Below are positions 11,401-22,500 of a DNA stretch of 64,000 bases, piece by piece. The position numbers and the translations under genes were made by a program. The stretch spans positions 1,086,805 to 1,150,804 of the forward strand of contig BDSL01000022.1 of the NCBI GenBank assembly GCA_003116995.1. Direction: 5' to 3'. How positions within the stretch are numbered: the stretch's first letter is position 1; every line of letters begins with the position of its first letter. The notes below the pieces were generated by a model. It searched no databases. It was given only the letters and a program-made list of their open reading frames with translations, and was not told where the DNA came from. Source of the stretch: Yamagishiella unicocca (lineage: Eukaryota > Chlorophyta > Chlorophyceae > Chlamydomonadales > Volvocaceae).

Positions 11401-14400
11401 GGAAGGCGGTGGGGTGAGGTGGGGTGGGGGGTGGGGCAGACATTTACCATGAGGTGCGGATTCGGGGGGGGGGGGCGGTCCAAGGTTTGTTTTTTTTGGG
11501 GGGGGGGTACCCCTGCGTCCTTCTCCCTCCCCCCTGGGGTTTCCCTGCAACCTCCCTCGTGACGTGAAGACTGACAGTGTTTCGCTTCGCTCCTGGCTCT
11601 GCCCGCCCCCTCAACCCCCGGAACCGGTTCTTTTCTGTAACCTTCCCCTCCCTCGCCCGTCGCCCCCCCCCCACACACACACACACAGGCCATCCACGAC
11701 GACTTCCACGGCGCCCGCGACCTGCTGCTGATGAGTCACCTGCAGGTGCGGTCCAGGGAGGGCTGCACCGGGTGGGGTCCGGGGGAGGGGGCTTGTACGT
11801 GGTGCCACGTATGGAGCCACCGCCGACCCCTGGCCCCCTACGACCAGTGCTGCTGGAAGGAAAAAACAACTCTAGGAACGGAGCTGCCCAGTTGAACCAT
11901 CCGATATCCGCTCGCTCCAGCACGCCGTTCCAAACCATAAGCCATTACGGCAGTCATCATTGTCATCTTCATCAGCATCACCATCACCATCACCATCAGC
12001 GTCAATCCTTGCGTCTAACCAGCATCCCCCCGCCCCGCGCCCCCCCCCGCCCTCATCATGCTTTTATTTGCCGCCCCCCGCCCTCATCATACTCTTACTC
12101 TTATTTCCCCCCCCCCGCCCCGCCCTCATCATGCTCTTATTTGCCCCCCCCCAGGACTCCATCCAGCACATGGACGTGTCCACCATGATCCTCTACAACC
12201 GCTCCATCGCGCAGCTGGGTCTGGCGGCCTTCAGGGCGGGGCTGATCCAGGAGGCGCACGCATGCCTCAACGAACTCTACGGCAGCGGACACATCAAGGA
12301 GCTGCTGGCGCAGGGTGAGGAGGGGGGGGAGGGGCAGGAGTAAGAGGGGGGGGGAGGAGGGGGGGGGGGTGATGACGCAGGGGGTTTGGGGGAGGGGTGA
12401 TGACGCAGGGGTTTGGGAGAGCTGGGGTAACAGGGGGAGTGGGGCTGCCTTTTCAGTGCCGGCCTACGAGTTTCCTGTGGTACCCCTCTCCCTTCCGATC
12501 CTCTCATGCCCTCCCCTCCGCTCCCCTGATAGCCCACGACCCTCTCATACCCCGCCCTCGATCCTCTGGTACCCCCGGTCCTCTCATTTACCCCCCCCTT
12601 GATCCTCTGATACCTCCCCCCCTCCGCCGTTCCTCTCATACCCTCCTCCCCCCCCTCCTCCCCCCCCTCCTCCCCCCCCCCCGCAGGCATGTCCATGGGC
12701 AAGTACCACGAGAAGACCCCCGAGCAGGAGCTGGCGGAGAAGCGCCGCCAGATGCCCTTCCACATGCACATCACTCTGGAGCTGCTGGAGAGCGCCTATC
12801 TGGCATGTGCCATGTTGCTGGAGGTGGGGGTCCCCGGGGGGCCAGGGCGGGGCGGGTGTATGGGTGGGTTGGGGGGGTACAGGAAGGAAACGGTTACTCG
12901 ACTTGGGAAGTGTAGAGCTGGGGCTGTAGCTGGGGCCTTGATGCCTGGCAGCGTACTTGAGTGAGGCTGGGGCTGGGTGTAGCTGGGGCTGAGGCTGGGG
13001 CTGTAGCTGGGGCTGAGTGTAGCTGGGGCTGTAGCTGGGGCTGAGTGTAGCTGGGGCTGAGTGTAGCTGGGGCTGAGGCTGGGGCTGTAGCTGGGGCTGA
13101 GTGTAGCTGGGGCTGTAGCTGGGGCTGAGTGTAGCTGGGGCTGCCGTCGTGCATGACTTGACACGGTAGGAAGCGGACGCCAGGAAAACCACGTTTGCCC
13201 AGGGAAGGCGCCTTCTGGCAGGTGCTGCAGGTGGTTGTGCAGGAAGGAGGGGTTCGTGCAGGGGGGAATTGCGGATGAGGAGGAAGATGAGGAGGGGGGG
13301 ATAACTACACTGGTGGCCTCTTTTTGGTTCATGATCAGCTTCTCCCCGCGCAAGCATGATCATCACTCCCCCCCCACCTCACCTCACCGCACCTCCTCAC
13401 CTCCTCACCTCCTCACCCCACCACCCCACCTCACCTCTCTCCCCGCCCCTCTCTCCCCGCCCCTCTCCTGCCCCTCCCCCCTCAGGTCCCCAACATGGCC
13501 GCCAACCCGCTCAACCCCAAGAAGAAGATGATCTCCAAGTCCTTCCACCGCATCTGGGACACCTATGCCCGCCAGGCCTTCACGGGTCCCCCGGAGAACG
13601 TGCGAGACCACATCATGGCGGCGTCCAGGGCGCTGGCGGTGGTGCGTACCTGGGGGGGGGGAGCTGAGGAGGAGGTGTGTAAAAACCGTCTTACGCGACG
13701 GGACAGGATAGTTGGCGCATGGTCGTCGGACATCGATTTTGTGGGCGCATTGGGGGCGGGGAGCTTAAGGGGGGGGGAGCTAAGGGGGGGGGGAAGCTGA
13801 AGGGGGGGAGCTGAAAGAGGAGGGAGGGGGGAAGGGGGGCCTGGCGTGTGGGGGGGGGGCAGAGATGCGGAGAAGGGACGTCGGCGGTGCACATGTACCT
13901 AAACGGCACTGTGGGCAGGACGGGAGGAGGCGAGCTGGGGGTGGGTGTTGCGCGATTGGCGGCCGCAGCAGCGGAGGGCCGTTGAGGGCTGCCCTGTCCG
14001 CCCGTTGGCACTGCTGCGTCGTTGCGAGCCCCGTCCTTGTTGACGCCATAGCGTCACCTTTGCAACTGTCGCTGCGGACTCCTGAGCCCCACCCTCTCCT
14101 GACCCCCACCCTCCTGACTCCCACCCTCTCCTGACTCCCACCCTCTCCTGACTCCCCCAGGGCGACTGGTCCCGGTCATTCAACTACCTGAAGGCCCTCA
14201 ACGCCTGGAACCTGCTGCCGCGGAAGGACCAGGTGGGGGTCACAGAGGATAACCGGTCACCCGACATGGGAAGTGTAAAAGGGGAGAGCACAGAAAGGAA
14301 CTGGTCACTCGACATGGGAACTGTAGCTAGTGCGACCAGGTGTTTGGGGGGCCGATGGAGGGGGGGGCGGCAAGAGTGGCGATACAGCGTATTGCGGCAA

Positions 14401-16894
14401 AATTGGATTGCGACAAGAGCAGATTCCCCGTACGGCCTAGGCACAGGGTGCTGGGGGAGGTCGGCGGCAAGCACGGGGAGGGCACAGCTGCATCGAGGAC
14501 CGAAAAACCCCGCTAAACAGTCCAGGTTTCTTCCCTCCCCCCCCCACACACACATACCCTGGTTTCTATGCCCCCCCTCAACACACACACAGCATACTTA
14601 AAACACACACTCACACACACAGTGCGGTAAATAAAACACACACCTCTCCCTCCTGCAACAGGTCCTGTCCATGCTGAAGGTCAAGGTACAGGAGGAGGCC
14701 GTACGGACGTACCTGCTGTCGTACAGCAGCCAGTACGCCTCTCTCTCCCTGGACCAGCTGGCTTCCATGTTCGAGCTGCCGGATAAGCAGGTGGGCTCCT
14801 TGGGGGGGAAGGGGGCTAGGAGGGGAGGGGGCTAGGGTACCTGCCGGTCGAATGTGCGTGCGCGAATGACCCACGACTCCAGGGAGGACCCGGACCGTGT
14901 ATCTCCTCCTCTCCTTGCCTTGCTGCCTCCCTCTTCAGACGAATGCTCCTCCCAGGCGCATCGCCCAACCCAATGCACATTTCCCCCAAGTCGTGTTGCC
15001 AGCTGCCCCCGTCTCCCAGCGACACACGTGCGCCTGGACGCTACCCGCTCACTTGCCGTCACCACCCACCGCCGCCACCACCGCCGCCCCACCATCCCCC
15101 CTTTCCTCGCATCCACGGGTCTTCCTCGCCCCCCCCCGACGACCATGCGCCAACTATCCTATCCCGTTGCGTAAAACGGTTTTTATACACCCCCCCGCCG
15201 CCCCCCGCCCCGCTGCCGCCACTCCGCCCTCCGGTCAGATCTACTCCATCGCCAGCAAGATGATGATTGCGGAGGAGCTGGCTGGCTCGTGGGACCAGCC
15301 CACACGCACCATCGTGATGCACGCCTCGGAGGCGTCGAGGGTGCAGCGGGTGGCGCTGCAGCTGGCGGACAAGGTGCGGAACAGGAAGGGGGGGGAGAGG
15401 GAGGAGGAGGAGGGGGTAGCGGGAAGGAGGAGGCGGAGGCAAGGGAGGGGAAGGGGAGGAGGAGGGGGAGGCAGGGGTGGCGATTGCCAGTGGTTTAGGC
15501 CAGCGTTTGGGGATGGGCATGGAGGGACGGCACCCCGACACCACCCGCTCCCGACCCCACCCGCTCCCGATCCCACTGGCTTTCTTCGCACCGCCCCTCC
15601 CCTCCCCCCCATCCTCACGACCCCGACCCCCCATTCTCACCCCCCACCCCCCCCCATACTCGCCCCCCCCATACTCACCCCCCCATACTCACGACCACCC
15701 CGCCCCCCCCCACCCCACGCACGCACATGAACACACAGGCTGCCGTGGTGGTGGACCTCAACGAGCGCGCCCTGGCCTACCGCACTGGAGGCCTCCGCGA
15801 CGCCGACGACGACGGTGGCGGCGGCGCCGGCGGCTCGCGGCGCCGCGGCGGCCAGTGGGACGACGACGGCGGCGCGGGCGGGCGCTCCAGGGGAGGTAGG
15901 TCGCGTGTATCGAGCCGGGCAGCAGCGGCGGGGTGTGGGGGTTGGAAGAGTGACGGCGGGTTGCACGCCCGGCGGCAATTTAAGAAGAATACCGAGGGGA
16001 CTGCGCGCACGCCTTCAGTTGGCAGTTGTACTCGTGCACAACCGTTGTAACCGTCTGAGCGTCACCCCAGGCTCCGATCGAGGGTGGCGGAAAGACCCGG
16101 GTACACGGCGTAGGAGACGGGAGGACGGAAATTGGCGGGAGATGCCTTTGTATTAGTGAATTCCAAGCGGCGGGAGGGGGGGTGGCAGGCTGCTCTGCTT
16201 TTCCGGTGTGTCTCGCGGCGCGTGCCGGTGAGAGTCGGAGCGCGGCACCGCGCGCGCAACCTCACGCACAAACGGACGCAGCTGATGCGCCCACGCATGC
16301 ACCAGCTCACCCTCTTGGCTCTGGCTCCTAAGCCACTCTTATCACGCCCAGCTCGCCGTCTTGGCTCTGGCTCCTAAGCCACTCTTACCACGTCCAGCTC
16401 ACCCTCTTGGCTGGCTCCTAAACCACTCTTACCACGTCCAGCTCACCCTCTTGGCTGGCTCCTAAACCACTCTTACCACGTCCAGCTCACCCTCTTGGCT
16501 GGCTCCTAAACCACCCACCCCCGCCGCACCCGCCCCACCCACAGGCGCCAGGCTGGGCATGGTCCGCAACATGGGAGGCCGCGGCGGCGACCGGGGCGAC
16601 CGCGGCGGACATCGCGGCGGCTACCGCGGCGGCATGGGCGGCCGTGGAGGCAGCGGTATGGGCGGCGGTATGGGCGGCGGGTACCGGCGGGACGGCGGCG
16701 GCATGATGGGCAGCTTCGGGGACCGGAGCAGCGGACCACGCAGCTTCGGGCGCCCAGGCGTCGGGGGCCTGGGCGGTATGGGCGGCGGCGGTGGTATGGG
16801 CATGGGGTCCATGTCGGCGCTGGGCAGCCTCCGCGGCGGTGGCGGCATGGGCATGGGCTCGCGGAGCGACATGCGGGACTCGCAGAGGCCGTAA
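5445..16894 (+). CDS. eIF3c: Eukaryotic translation initiation factor 3 subunit C (18 exons, complete)
   Basis: eIF3c is a core PCI subunit of the eIF3 complex, which scaffolds the 43S preinitiation complex in the cytosol. Exons: 5445-5447, 5527-5708, 5783-5891, 6055-6324, 6650-6852, 7872-8079, 9193-9339, 10331-10425, 11026-11344, 11689-11745, 12155-12314, 12687-12823, 13486-13641, 14161-14232, 14662-14790, 15239-15373, 15739-15895, 16545-16894. All introns are GT...AG and the phases agree, giving 962 residues plus TAA, close to plant and animal eIF3c (about 900). Landmarks: N-terminal SKFWGR followed by a Ser/Asp/Glu-rich tract (residues 2-75); the conserved [16 protein letters not shown] start of the eIF3c N-terminal domain (about 99); an acidic insert (about 190-225); [19 protein letters not shown] and MPFHMHI (about 585-610); a PCI region ending near [11 protein letters not shown] (about 794); and a Gly/Arg/Met-rich RGG-type tail (about 810-962). 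The start rests on MSKFW resembling human MSRFF. It places an intron immediately after the ATG. Regulation is not visible. Confidence 0.95.
5448..5526 (+). other. eIF3c intron 1, directly after the start codon
   Basis: Seventy-nine bases from GTGCGG to TTGCAG. The ATG (5445-5447, in an A-rich context) is the only coding part of exon 1. Splicing joins ATG to TCC AAG TTC TGG, giving Met-Ser-Lys-Phe-Trp, as expected for eIF3c. Confidence 0.7.
6853..7871 (+). other. eIF3c intron 5, no gene inside
   Basis: A 1019-base intron. It contains two near-identical G-rich segments (around 6866-6900 and 6930-6965, both with the core CACAGGGCTGGGTTTGGGTG). No ORF with recognisable similarity was found on either strand. 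Confidence 0.7.
8080..9192 (+). other. eIF3c intron 6, G-rich tandem tracts, no gene inside
   Basis: A 1113-base intron. Positions 8095-8215 are GGGGGCGGGGCGGCAGGA-type repeats. A duplicated GGTCACCCTAGCTCAGCT pair lies near 8689-8722. A copy of the dispersed motif (TTACACGACGTGGGAAACGG) lies at 8887-8906. No coding evidence. Confidence 0.6.
9603..9940. repeat. Near-perfect long inverted repeat (hairpin) in eIF3c intron 7
   Basis: The left arm (about 9603-9770) and the reverse complement of the right arm (about 9782-9940) match almost base for base. Shared segments include GAGACATCACAGTCTCTTCC, AATGTGGAACGGCAGCTCGT, and GGCGGCCGCTGAGCACCTTG followed by GTGACTTGGATCTTGAC. The left arm has about 10 extra bases near 9683-9692. 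The central bases also pair (GGACCTGGCTGC with GCAGCAAGGTCC), leaving almost no loop. No terminal target duplication is evident. It could be a foldback transposon, or a long-hairpin small-RNA precursor of the kind known from introns in Chlamydomonas. The sequence supports the hairpin. The function is inference. Confidence 0.9.
10849..11019 (+). repeat. Tandem repeat, about 15-bp unit CGATCTTATATATCT and variants
   Basis: Around a dozen degenerate copies of CGATCTTGTATCT or CGATCTTATATATCT fill the last part of eIF3c intron 8, right up to the splice acceptor at 11025. It is AT-rich against a GC-rich background. Confidence 0.85.
12878..12915 (+). repeat. Dispersed intronic repeat in eIF3c intron 12
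   Basis: TACAGGAAGGAAACGGTTAC followed by TCGACTTGGGAAGTGTAG. It lies about 55 bases after the splice donor, preceded by a G run, in sense orientation. Confidence 0.75.
12917..13145 (+). repeat. Minisatellite of GCTGGGGCTG(AGTGTA) units
   Basis: Imperfect tandem copies of AGCTGGGGCTG spaced by GTGT, AGGCT or T lie in eIF3c intron 12. The pattern is visible directly. No coding meaning is proposed. Confidence 0.85.
13678..13730 (+). repeat. Dispersed repeat, second subfamily, eIF3c intron 13
   Basis: GTAAAAACCGTCTTACGCGA, then CGGGACAGGATAGTTGGCGC, then ATGGTCGTCGG. An inverted copy lies at 15138-15188 in intron 15, and a third related copy lies at 81-126. Confidence 0.7.
14240..14326 (+). 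repeat. Two dispersed intronic repeat copies in eIF3c intron 14
   Basis: The first copy at 14240-14278 (AGGATAACCGGTCACCCGAC, then ATGGGAAGTGTAA) starts eight bases after the exon end. The second is at 14289-14326 (CAGAAAGGAACTGGTCACTC, then GACATGGGAACTGTAG). Confidence 0.75.
15138..15188 (-). repeat. Dispersed repeat, second subfamily, inverted copy in eIF3c intron 15
   Basis: On the plus strand: CGACGACCATGCGCCAACTA, then TCCTATCCCGTTGCGTAAAA, then CGGTTTTTATAC. It is the reverse complement of the copy at 13678-13730 with few changes. Confidence 0.7.
16302..16514 (+). repeat. Five tandem copies of a 44-46 bp unit before the last eIF3c exon
   Basis: Units begin CAGCTCACCCTCTTGGCT and continue through CTGGCTCCTAARCCACTCTT. 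The first two copies carry an extra CT and the later copies are nearly identical. The array ends about 30 bases upstream of the acceptor of the last exon (16544), in pyrimidine-rich orientation on the coding strand. Confidence 0.9.
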
Positions 16895-17479
16895 GGACAG
16901 CGCCCGACTGCCTGGCTGGCTGGCTGGCTGCTGGATGGGGTAGAGGAGGGATAGGAGGGCAGGATTTGCAGGTGCTGGCGTCAGGCGTCTGCTGCGGGAG
17001 GCAGGGAGGGGGAGGGAGGGGGGGGGCGAGGGAGTCGCAGTCGCTCGGTGCGGGTGCGCGCGGAGCGCGCGCACGGTCTCTGATGTGCGGGGGTATTGTG
17101 TTTTGTGATGTGGTGGTGCCGTACGATGCGCGTGTACGACATGGGTGGCGGGGGCGGGGCAGGGGATGCGGGTCAGCGTGGAGCTGGGTTAGGAGAGTGC
17201 AGGTGGCGCAGGGTGACACGGAGGAGGGGAGGGTGGAGGAATCTGGGGAGAGTTGTGACTGTTTAGCGGGAAGGCCGATCCACGCCGCGGTTGGGTGTGG
17301 TTTTGTCCTCTCCTGCCACCGCGCTCGCTCCCACCTCCAGCAGCGTCTGCCTGCTGCCCACGATATTCGGTAGTCGTTGGGCGCCAGGCAATTCACACCA
17401 CTGTGCGGATAATGGGTGACGGCTAGGTCGGGTGTTAACGGCCGGCAGTGCCGTCCGTATTGCGCTGAGCGGCCCCTCC

Positions 17480-17484
17480 TGTAA
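17480..17484 (+). terminator. Candidate polyadenylation signal TGTAA of eIF3c
   Basis: This is the first TGTAA on the plus strand after the eIF3c stop codon (16894), implying a 3' UTR of about 600 bases. TGTAA is the usual volvocine poly(A) signal. Confidence 0.6.
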
Positions 17485-17499
17485 GCATCCTGGACGTTA

Positions 17500-17985
17500 G
17501 TGGTAGTAAGATTGTTAAAGGCAGAATCACCGGACCCATCGCCGGACACTGAAGGAGACGAAAGGGTCAGAATCCTACCCGTAGCATACCAAAGGCAAGC
17601 CGCCAAGACAGCAGCCAACCGTCCAGTGGCAAGAACCGCAGCAGCCAGCGTTCCAGGAGGAAATTGCGCTGTAGGCTTCCCTATCAGGAACCGAACACAA
17701 CACACACACACACACAGATCATCCCCCCCATTCGGGGTAGAGGGAGCAGTGGATGGACGGGTAGCGTCCGAGCTGGTGTCGACTCACCCACCCACACACG
17801 CACACACACAGCGCTGACTCGCAGCCGGAGAACCAATGGAGCAAGCGCCATACATCACGGTACGACCATGAACAACTGCCCGTCTCTCTCATCCCAGGAA
17901 ACATAAGCCCCGAGGACGCCGCGCCCACTCAAAACAATACCGGTACTAAGGGGAAAACCACTGCCACCACGCAGCCGGGGCTTGA
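17500..17985. other. Intergenic, nothing recognised
   Basis: This stretch lies between the eIF3c 3' end and the decayed LINE fragment. It contains two short CA-dinucleotide runs (about 17698-17716 and 17794-17810) and no credible ORF. Confidence 0.5.
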
Positions 17986-18530
17986 TCACAAACCCACATC
18001 CATGTCATCCGGCCCCTCGCACACAAGGCGACCGGAGACTACCAGTACCCGCAAAATAAGGGTGCCGAGGCTCCACAGCGGCCCAACCCTCCCGGGGAAG
18101 CCCCAACGCTGCAAACCCCCGAAGAAGGGCCCAAACCCAGGGACAACAACAGGGCCACCTGCCCCCGCCCTCTTCAGGGCCGGCCGCAGCCATAAAGCGG
18201 CGCCCAACTTCCATGGCAGTAATGGCGTCCAGGACCACCACACCTCGTACGCAGGGTTGCACGGCCGGGGGGGGCCTGTACCACCAGACCTGCGCCCGTG
18301 TCACCTCTTCACCGATCCGGACCGCGAGTTGGTCCGCCACAGCGTGAGACGCCGGATAGAACCAGAAGTGGTGCATGCGAGGCGAGGGGGGACCTCCCCC
18401 CGGACGCTCCCCAGGAGGTGCGCCACCCCCACAGGAAGCGGCTGCCATGCCCCGAGTATGCGAGCTCCTGAGATGGGGAACCCCATCTATGGTCAGCCAC
18501 CACCAGCCCTCACTTATGGGAAGGCTCCCG
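17986..18530 (-). pseudogene. Decayed 3' end of a second LINE (ORF2 C-terminus)
   Basis: The minus-strand translation reads a WWLTIDGVP segment, then SHT, PRMHHFW, a WALLRGFAALGLPREGW segment and a stop at 18005-18007. This parallels the C-terminus of the intact LINE ORF2 nearby, which has WRLAVDGVP, SSH, PRLHHFWSCP, FWALLRDFAGLGLPRKDW and a stop. The order of motifs is the same and spacing is close. The Cys residues of the terminal zinc-binding motif are mostly replaced (CACGC becomes CGGG; the SCP of the histidine motif becomes FYP), so it is degenerate. It lies in the same orientation as the intact element. No reverse transcriptase part is visible upstream, consistent with a 5'-truncated or eroded relative from another LINE family. 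Confidence 0.7.
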
Positions 18531-18564
18531 CTTCACCCCAGACCAGAGCCGCCTGAGCACGCGC

Positions 18565-18733
18565 GGCAGCAAGGGCCACTGGCGGTACAGGTCCGGTGCC
18601 CCGTACGGCAGCAAGGGCCACTGGCGGTACAGGTCCGGTGCCCCGTACGGCAGCAAGGGCCACTGGCGGTACAGGTCCGGTGCCCCGTACGGCAGCAAGG
18701 GCCATTGGCGGTACAGGCCCGGTGCCCCCGAGC
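18565..18733. repeat. Four tandem copies of a 42-bp unit
   Basis: Unit CAGCAAGGGCCACTGGCGGT plus ACAGGTCCGGTGCCCCGTAC plus GG, repeated with one or two substitutions in the last copy. The length is a multiple of three, so frames stay open on both strands, but no homology supports coding. Confidence 0.9.
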
Positions 18734-19542
18734 GCTTCGCGCACAAACAGCTCAAGTGTTGCCCGCGCCGAGCGCCCCCGACCCCGGCCATCTTCACAGC
18801 CGTCCCAACCCGAACAGTCACCCCCCTCTGCACCAGGGGCGGCCCCGACTGCGCGACCTTCAACCCTCCTACTGCGTGAAGGCTGTGGCCCTCGACGCCC
18901 ACTGGTAACAGCTCAACCTCACCCAAGTGAAGGAGCACTCCCGAAAGCACTGCCTTGAGGGTGGCACGCCGCTGAACTTGACTTCGACCGCCGGAAACCA
19001 TAAGGCAGGACCCGCCTCGAGCCCACCGACAGACATGGAGTTGATCGTCGAGCTGCGACACCCACCGAATGGGCCTTTTCTAAATCGTGTGGAGTTCCCC
19101 CCAAGGCCTCGCCCTGTTCCCCTCGCCAGGGTGCAGGTAGCGGGACAGGAGGGCGATGGCATGTTGACTACCCCAGATGACACCACTAGACGCGCCCCTG
19201 CGTTTTTGAGAGAGAGAGAGACCGCGTTACAGAGAGAGAGAGACCGCGTTACAGTGGCCGCACGACAGGCGGCACCCGCCCTTATCCCGGCGGGAAAGCA
19301 CTGCGGAAGAGACACGGAACCAAGGTCGGGTACGGGCAACAGCAGGCAAACAGCATCATGCAAAGTCAGCACAAGCGACGGCAGGACACGGCCCCATGCA
19401 GGCCACCCTTACGCGTCAAAACCACCACAAAAGCCCCCATTGGCTCACCTGCCCATCACCCGCACCACTCGTATCTCGAACCAGCAAAGGTGGCACCAGG
19501 AAAGAAAGAACGAAAGAACAAACAGCAGCCAAGGCAAGCTAG

Positions 19543-22500
19543 CTAGGGCGGCACGGCGCACATGAGCCGACCCCCGGTTACGAACAAAAATGGGTGGTCC
19601 ACCCCCACGTCACCCCAGTCCTTGCGGGGCAAACCCAAGCCCGCAAAGTCCCGCAGCAAGGCCCAGAACTTAGCAAGGAGGCCAGAACGCATAGCAGCAG
19701 GGAGGGTGGTGCCGGAGAGCCGATGAGAGTGTATGTACCGGCGCGCCCACTCCATCGCGTTGAGCGCCGCCAACGCCACCACATCCCACACACACTGCAG
19801 CACAGTGGTCGGATCCGGCGACACACACAACCACACATGCTCACGCGTGACCCCGCACCCACAGCAGACTTCCAGTTCATCCCAGAGCGGGCGGACGAGG
19901 GGGCAAGACCAAAAGTGATGCAAGCGCGGCGACTCGGCCACACCCGCTGCAGCGGGGTAACAGCCGCAAGCACACGGTTCGGGTGGGACCAGCGGGAGGT
20001 GAGAGGAGCCCGGCATGGGCACCCCGTCAACCGCCAGCCGCCAGAGGACCTCCTTCCACCGCGGCTCCCACTTAAGACGCTTCCACAACCGCCGCCATAC
20101 CGCGCGTAACGCCACAAGGGCCGCCTCGGGCGTGGCAGCCACAGCAGGGGACAGCCCGAGCGCCTCCCGCACATACGCCGCATGACAGGCCTGCCTGGGG
20201 CGCTCCAGTTCCGCCGCCTGGAGCAGGGTGCCCAGCTTGACGGTGAAGGAGGTGAGGGGCAGCACGGCGTCCACACCCAGCCGCCACCCCAGACGAGCAA
20301 GGAGGAGAGCATCCACCTCGTCAGGCGACGGCGGGGCGGGGCCATCGGGCGCCAGGCGAGCAGCAGCGAGCCACGCGGGCGAGATGTCAGAAAGGAGAGC
20401 GGCCACCGCAGCCCGCGCCGCGATGCGATCTTGGAGCGCACCCATGGCCAGCTCGGAGGGCGCCAGCTCGTGCCGTACGAGCGTCGTCCAGCGCTCAGCC
20501 AGCCGGCTGAAGATGGCCATGCCCGGCGTCGTCGCCAGGGCATGGGCGCGCTCCACCTCAAACGCGGTCATAGCGTCCTGCACCCGGACGGCGTCGCCGA
20601 CGGTCAGCAGGCGGCGGCACATGGTGAGGGGGCCATGGATAGCCTCCAACCCCGGCCGCCGGCCCGGCGCCCCCGCGTTGGGCAGGAGCGGGTTGCCCCA
20701 CAGCGGCGCGTTGAAGCACCAGACGCCCGGCTCCAGGGGGGGGTCCGCGACGTCAGACAGGGGGGGGAGGTGACCGAGGCTCGTGGCAAGCCGGTGGATG
20801 TCCGGGGGCAAGCTTAAGGGGGCGCCGAGCCACGGGCCATCCGGGCGAGCTGTGGTGACGGCCAGCGGGCGGAAGGCAGGGTGGAGGGTAGAGAGGAAGG
20901 AGACCGCAATCCGGATCCACGGCGCGCGGGCAGCCGGGGGCTGCAGCGCGGAGCGGGCGACCGTCAGGCTCCACTTGGCATGCCGGCTGAGGACATGCAG
21001 CCGAAGGGGCAGTACACCGAAGCCGCCGATGGTGGGATGACCGGAGAGCAGGCGGAGGGGAACACCAGTGAAACGGCGCTGGGCGTCATCAGGGCCTAGC
21101 TCCCGATCCACCAGCTTTGCGACAAGGGCCATGATGCCAGCAAGGACCTCCGCCGGCGGCAGCCCCGAGTGCTCCATGTGGTACGTCGCCATATGGAGAG
21201 CATAAGCTGCAGCCGCAGTGGCACGGCCGAACATCGACAGGGCCATGCGGGAGATCTTTTGGAGACGGCGGCGGGCCTCCGACATCCGTGACGCCCAATC
21301 GAGGACGGGGGCGGCAGGCGGATTGGTGAAGGGGATGCCCAGCGCCACCGCAGCGGGCACGATCCGAAGGCCAGCGAGGGCAGGGGGCGGGGGAGAAGGG
21401 GAGGGGCGAGGCACCCCGGGAGCGGTGGCGGCAAGGGACGGCGATGTGGAGGGACCCGGGGCGGCCAGGGCGCCAGCGGCTGCGGCGAGGGCGCCCACGA
21501 CCACGACAGCTGCAGCACCGCGGCCACGACGCCGACGACCGCGGCGAGCCAGCCCTGGTGGGCGCGCCAGGCGAGGCGGGTGACGGGCGACGGGGGAGCT
21601 GGCGGCGCCAGCAGGGGCGGCTGGGGCGGCTGGAGCGGCTGGGGCGGCCGGGGCAGTGGGGGCGGCAGTGACGGCCGCGACGGCTGGGGCGTCAGGAGGC
21701 GTGGGAGACGCTGCGGCGGCGCCAGCGGCGGCCGGGGCTGCGGTCGTCAGCACCGTGGTGGCCTCGGCACCCGCGGCCGCCCCAGGAGCACCACCGGCGG
21801 CAGCCGAACCAGCGGTCGCCAGCGCCTCGGCGGCCACTGCGACCAGGACGGCAGCCGCCGGCGCCACGGCAGCCGCGGCGGCCGGGGCGGCAGCCGCCTG
21901 CGGGGCAGCAGCAGCGGCGGCCAGGGCGGCAGCCACCGGCGCAGCGGCAGCAGCGGCGGCGGCCGGGGCGTCAGGAGGTACGGCGGCGGCGCCAGCGCCT
22001 GCCGGGGCGGCCTCCACCGGCGCCTCGGCAGCAGCGGCGCTCGGGGCGGCGGGTGAAGCGGCGGCACCGCCCGCAGCGGTCCACGCGGCGGCAGGGGCGG
22101 CGACGGCCGCCACCGCAGCGGCAAGGACGGCAGCCGGGGCGGCGGGTGCCGGCGTCACCTGGCGACCAGCCCACAGCAGCTCGACCTTGGAGGGATTCAG
22201 GTGCTGGCCAGAGGCGCGGGCAAACGCCGCCATGAGGGCGATAAATGGCGGTACTGCAGCTGCATCTGGGAGCGCGACTTGGGCATCATCAGCAAACTGC
22301 ACGCCGGTAACCAGGCTGGCCGGGTCCGCCGGGGCCAGCGGCACACCAACACCGTGCCGCTTCAGCCAGCAGAGGAGGGCGTGGGCCACGAAGAGGTATA
22401 GGAGCGGGGCAAGGGGACAGCCCTGCCGGACGCCGGCCCGGATAGGGACAGAGCGGGAGATGTAGCCGTTGACGGACGCCATGGCCACTGTACGGCCCAA

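Noticed and set aside
14897..15730. Plus-strand open frame of 277 codons spanning eIF3c exon 16
   Set aside because: Only 15239-15373 is conserved and bounded by splice sites. The rest is intron reading through.
18375..18908. Plus-strand open frame with repeated RQQGPLAVQVRCPV units
   Set aside because: It reflects only the 42-bp tandem repeat, and no homology or splice context supports it. The LINE remnant lies on the other strand.
21656..22465. Plus-strand Ala-rich open frame of 269 codons
   Set aside because: It is antisense to the Ala-rich insertion of the LINE ORF2. Both strands of GCC/GGC arrays stay open.
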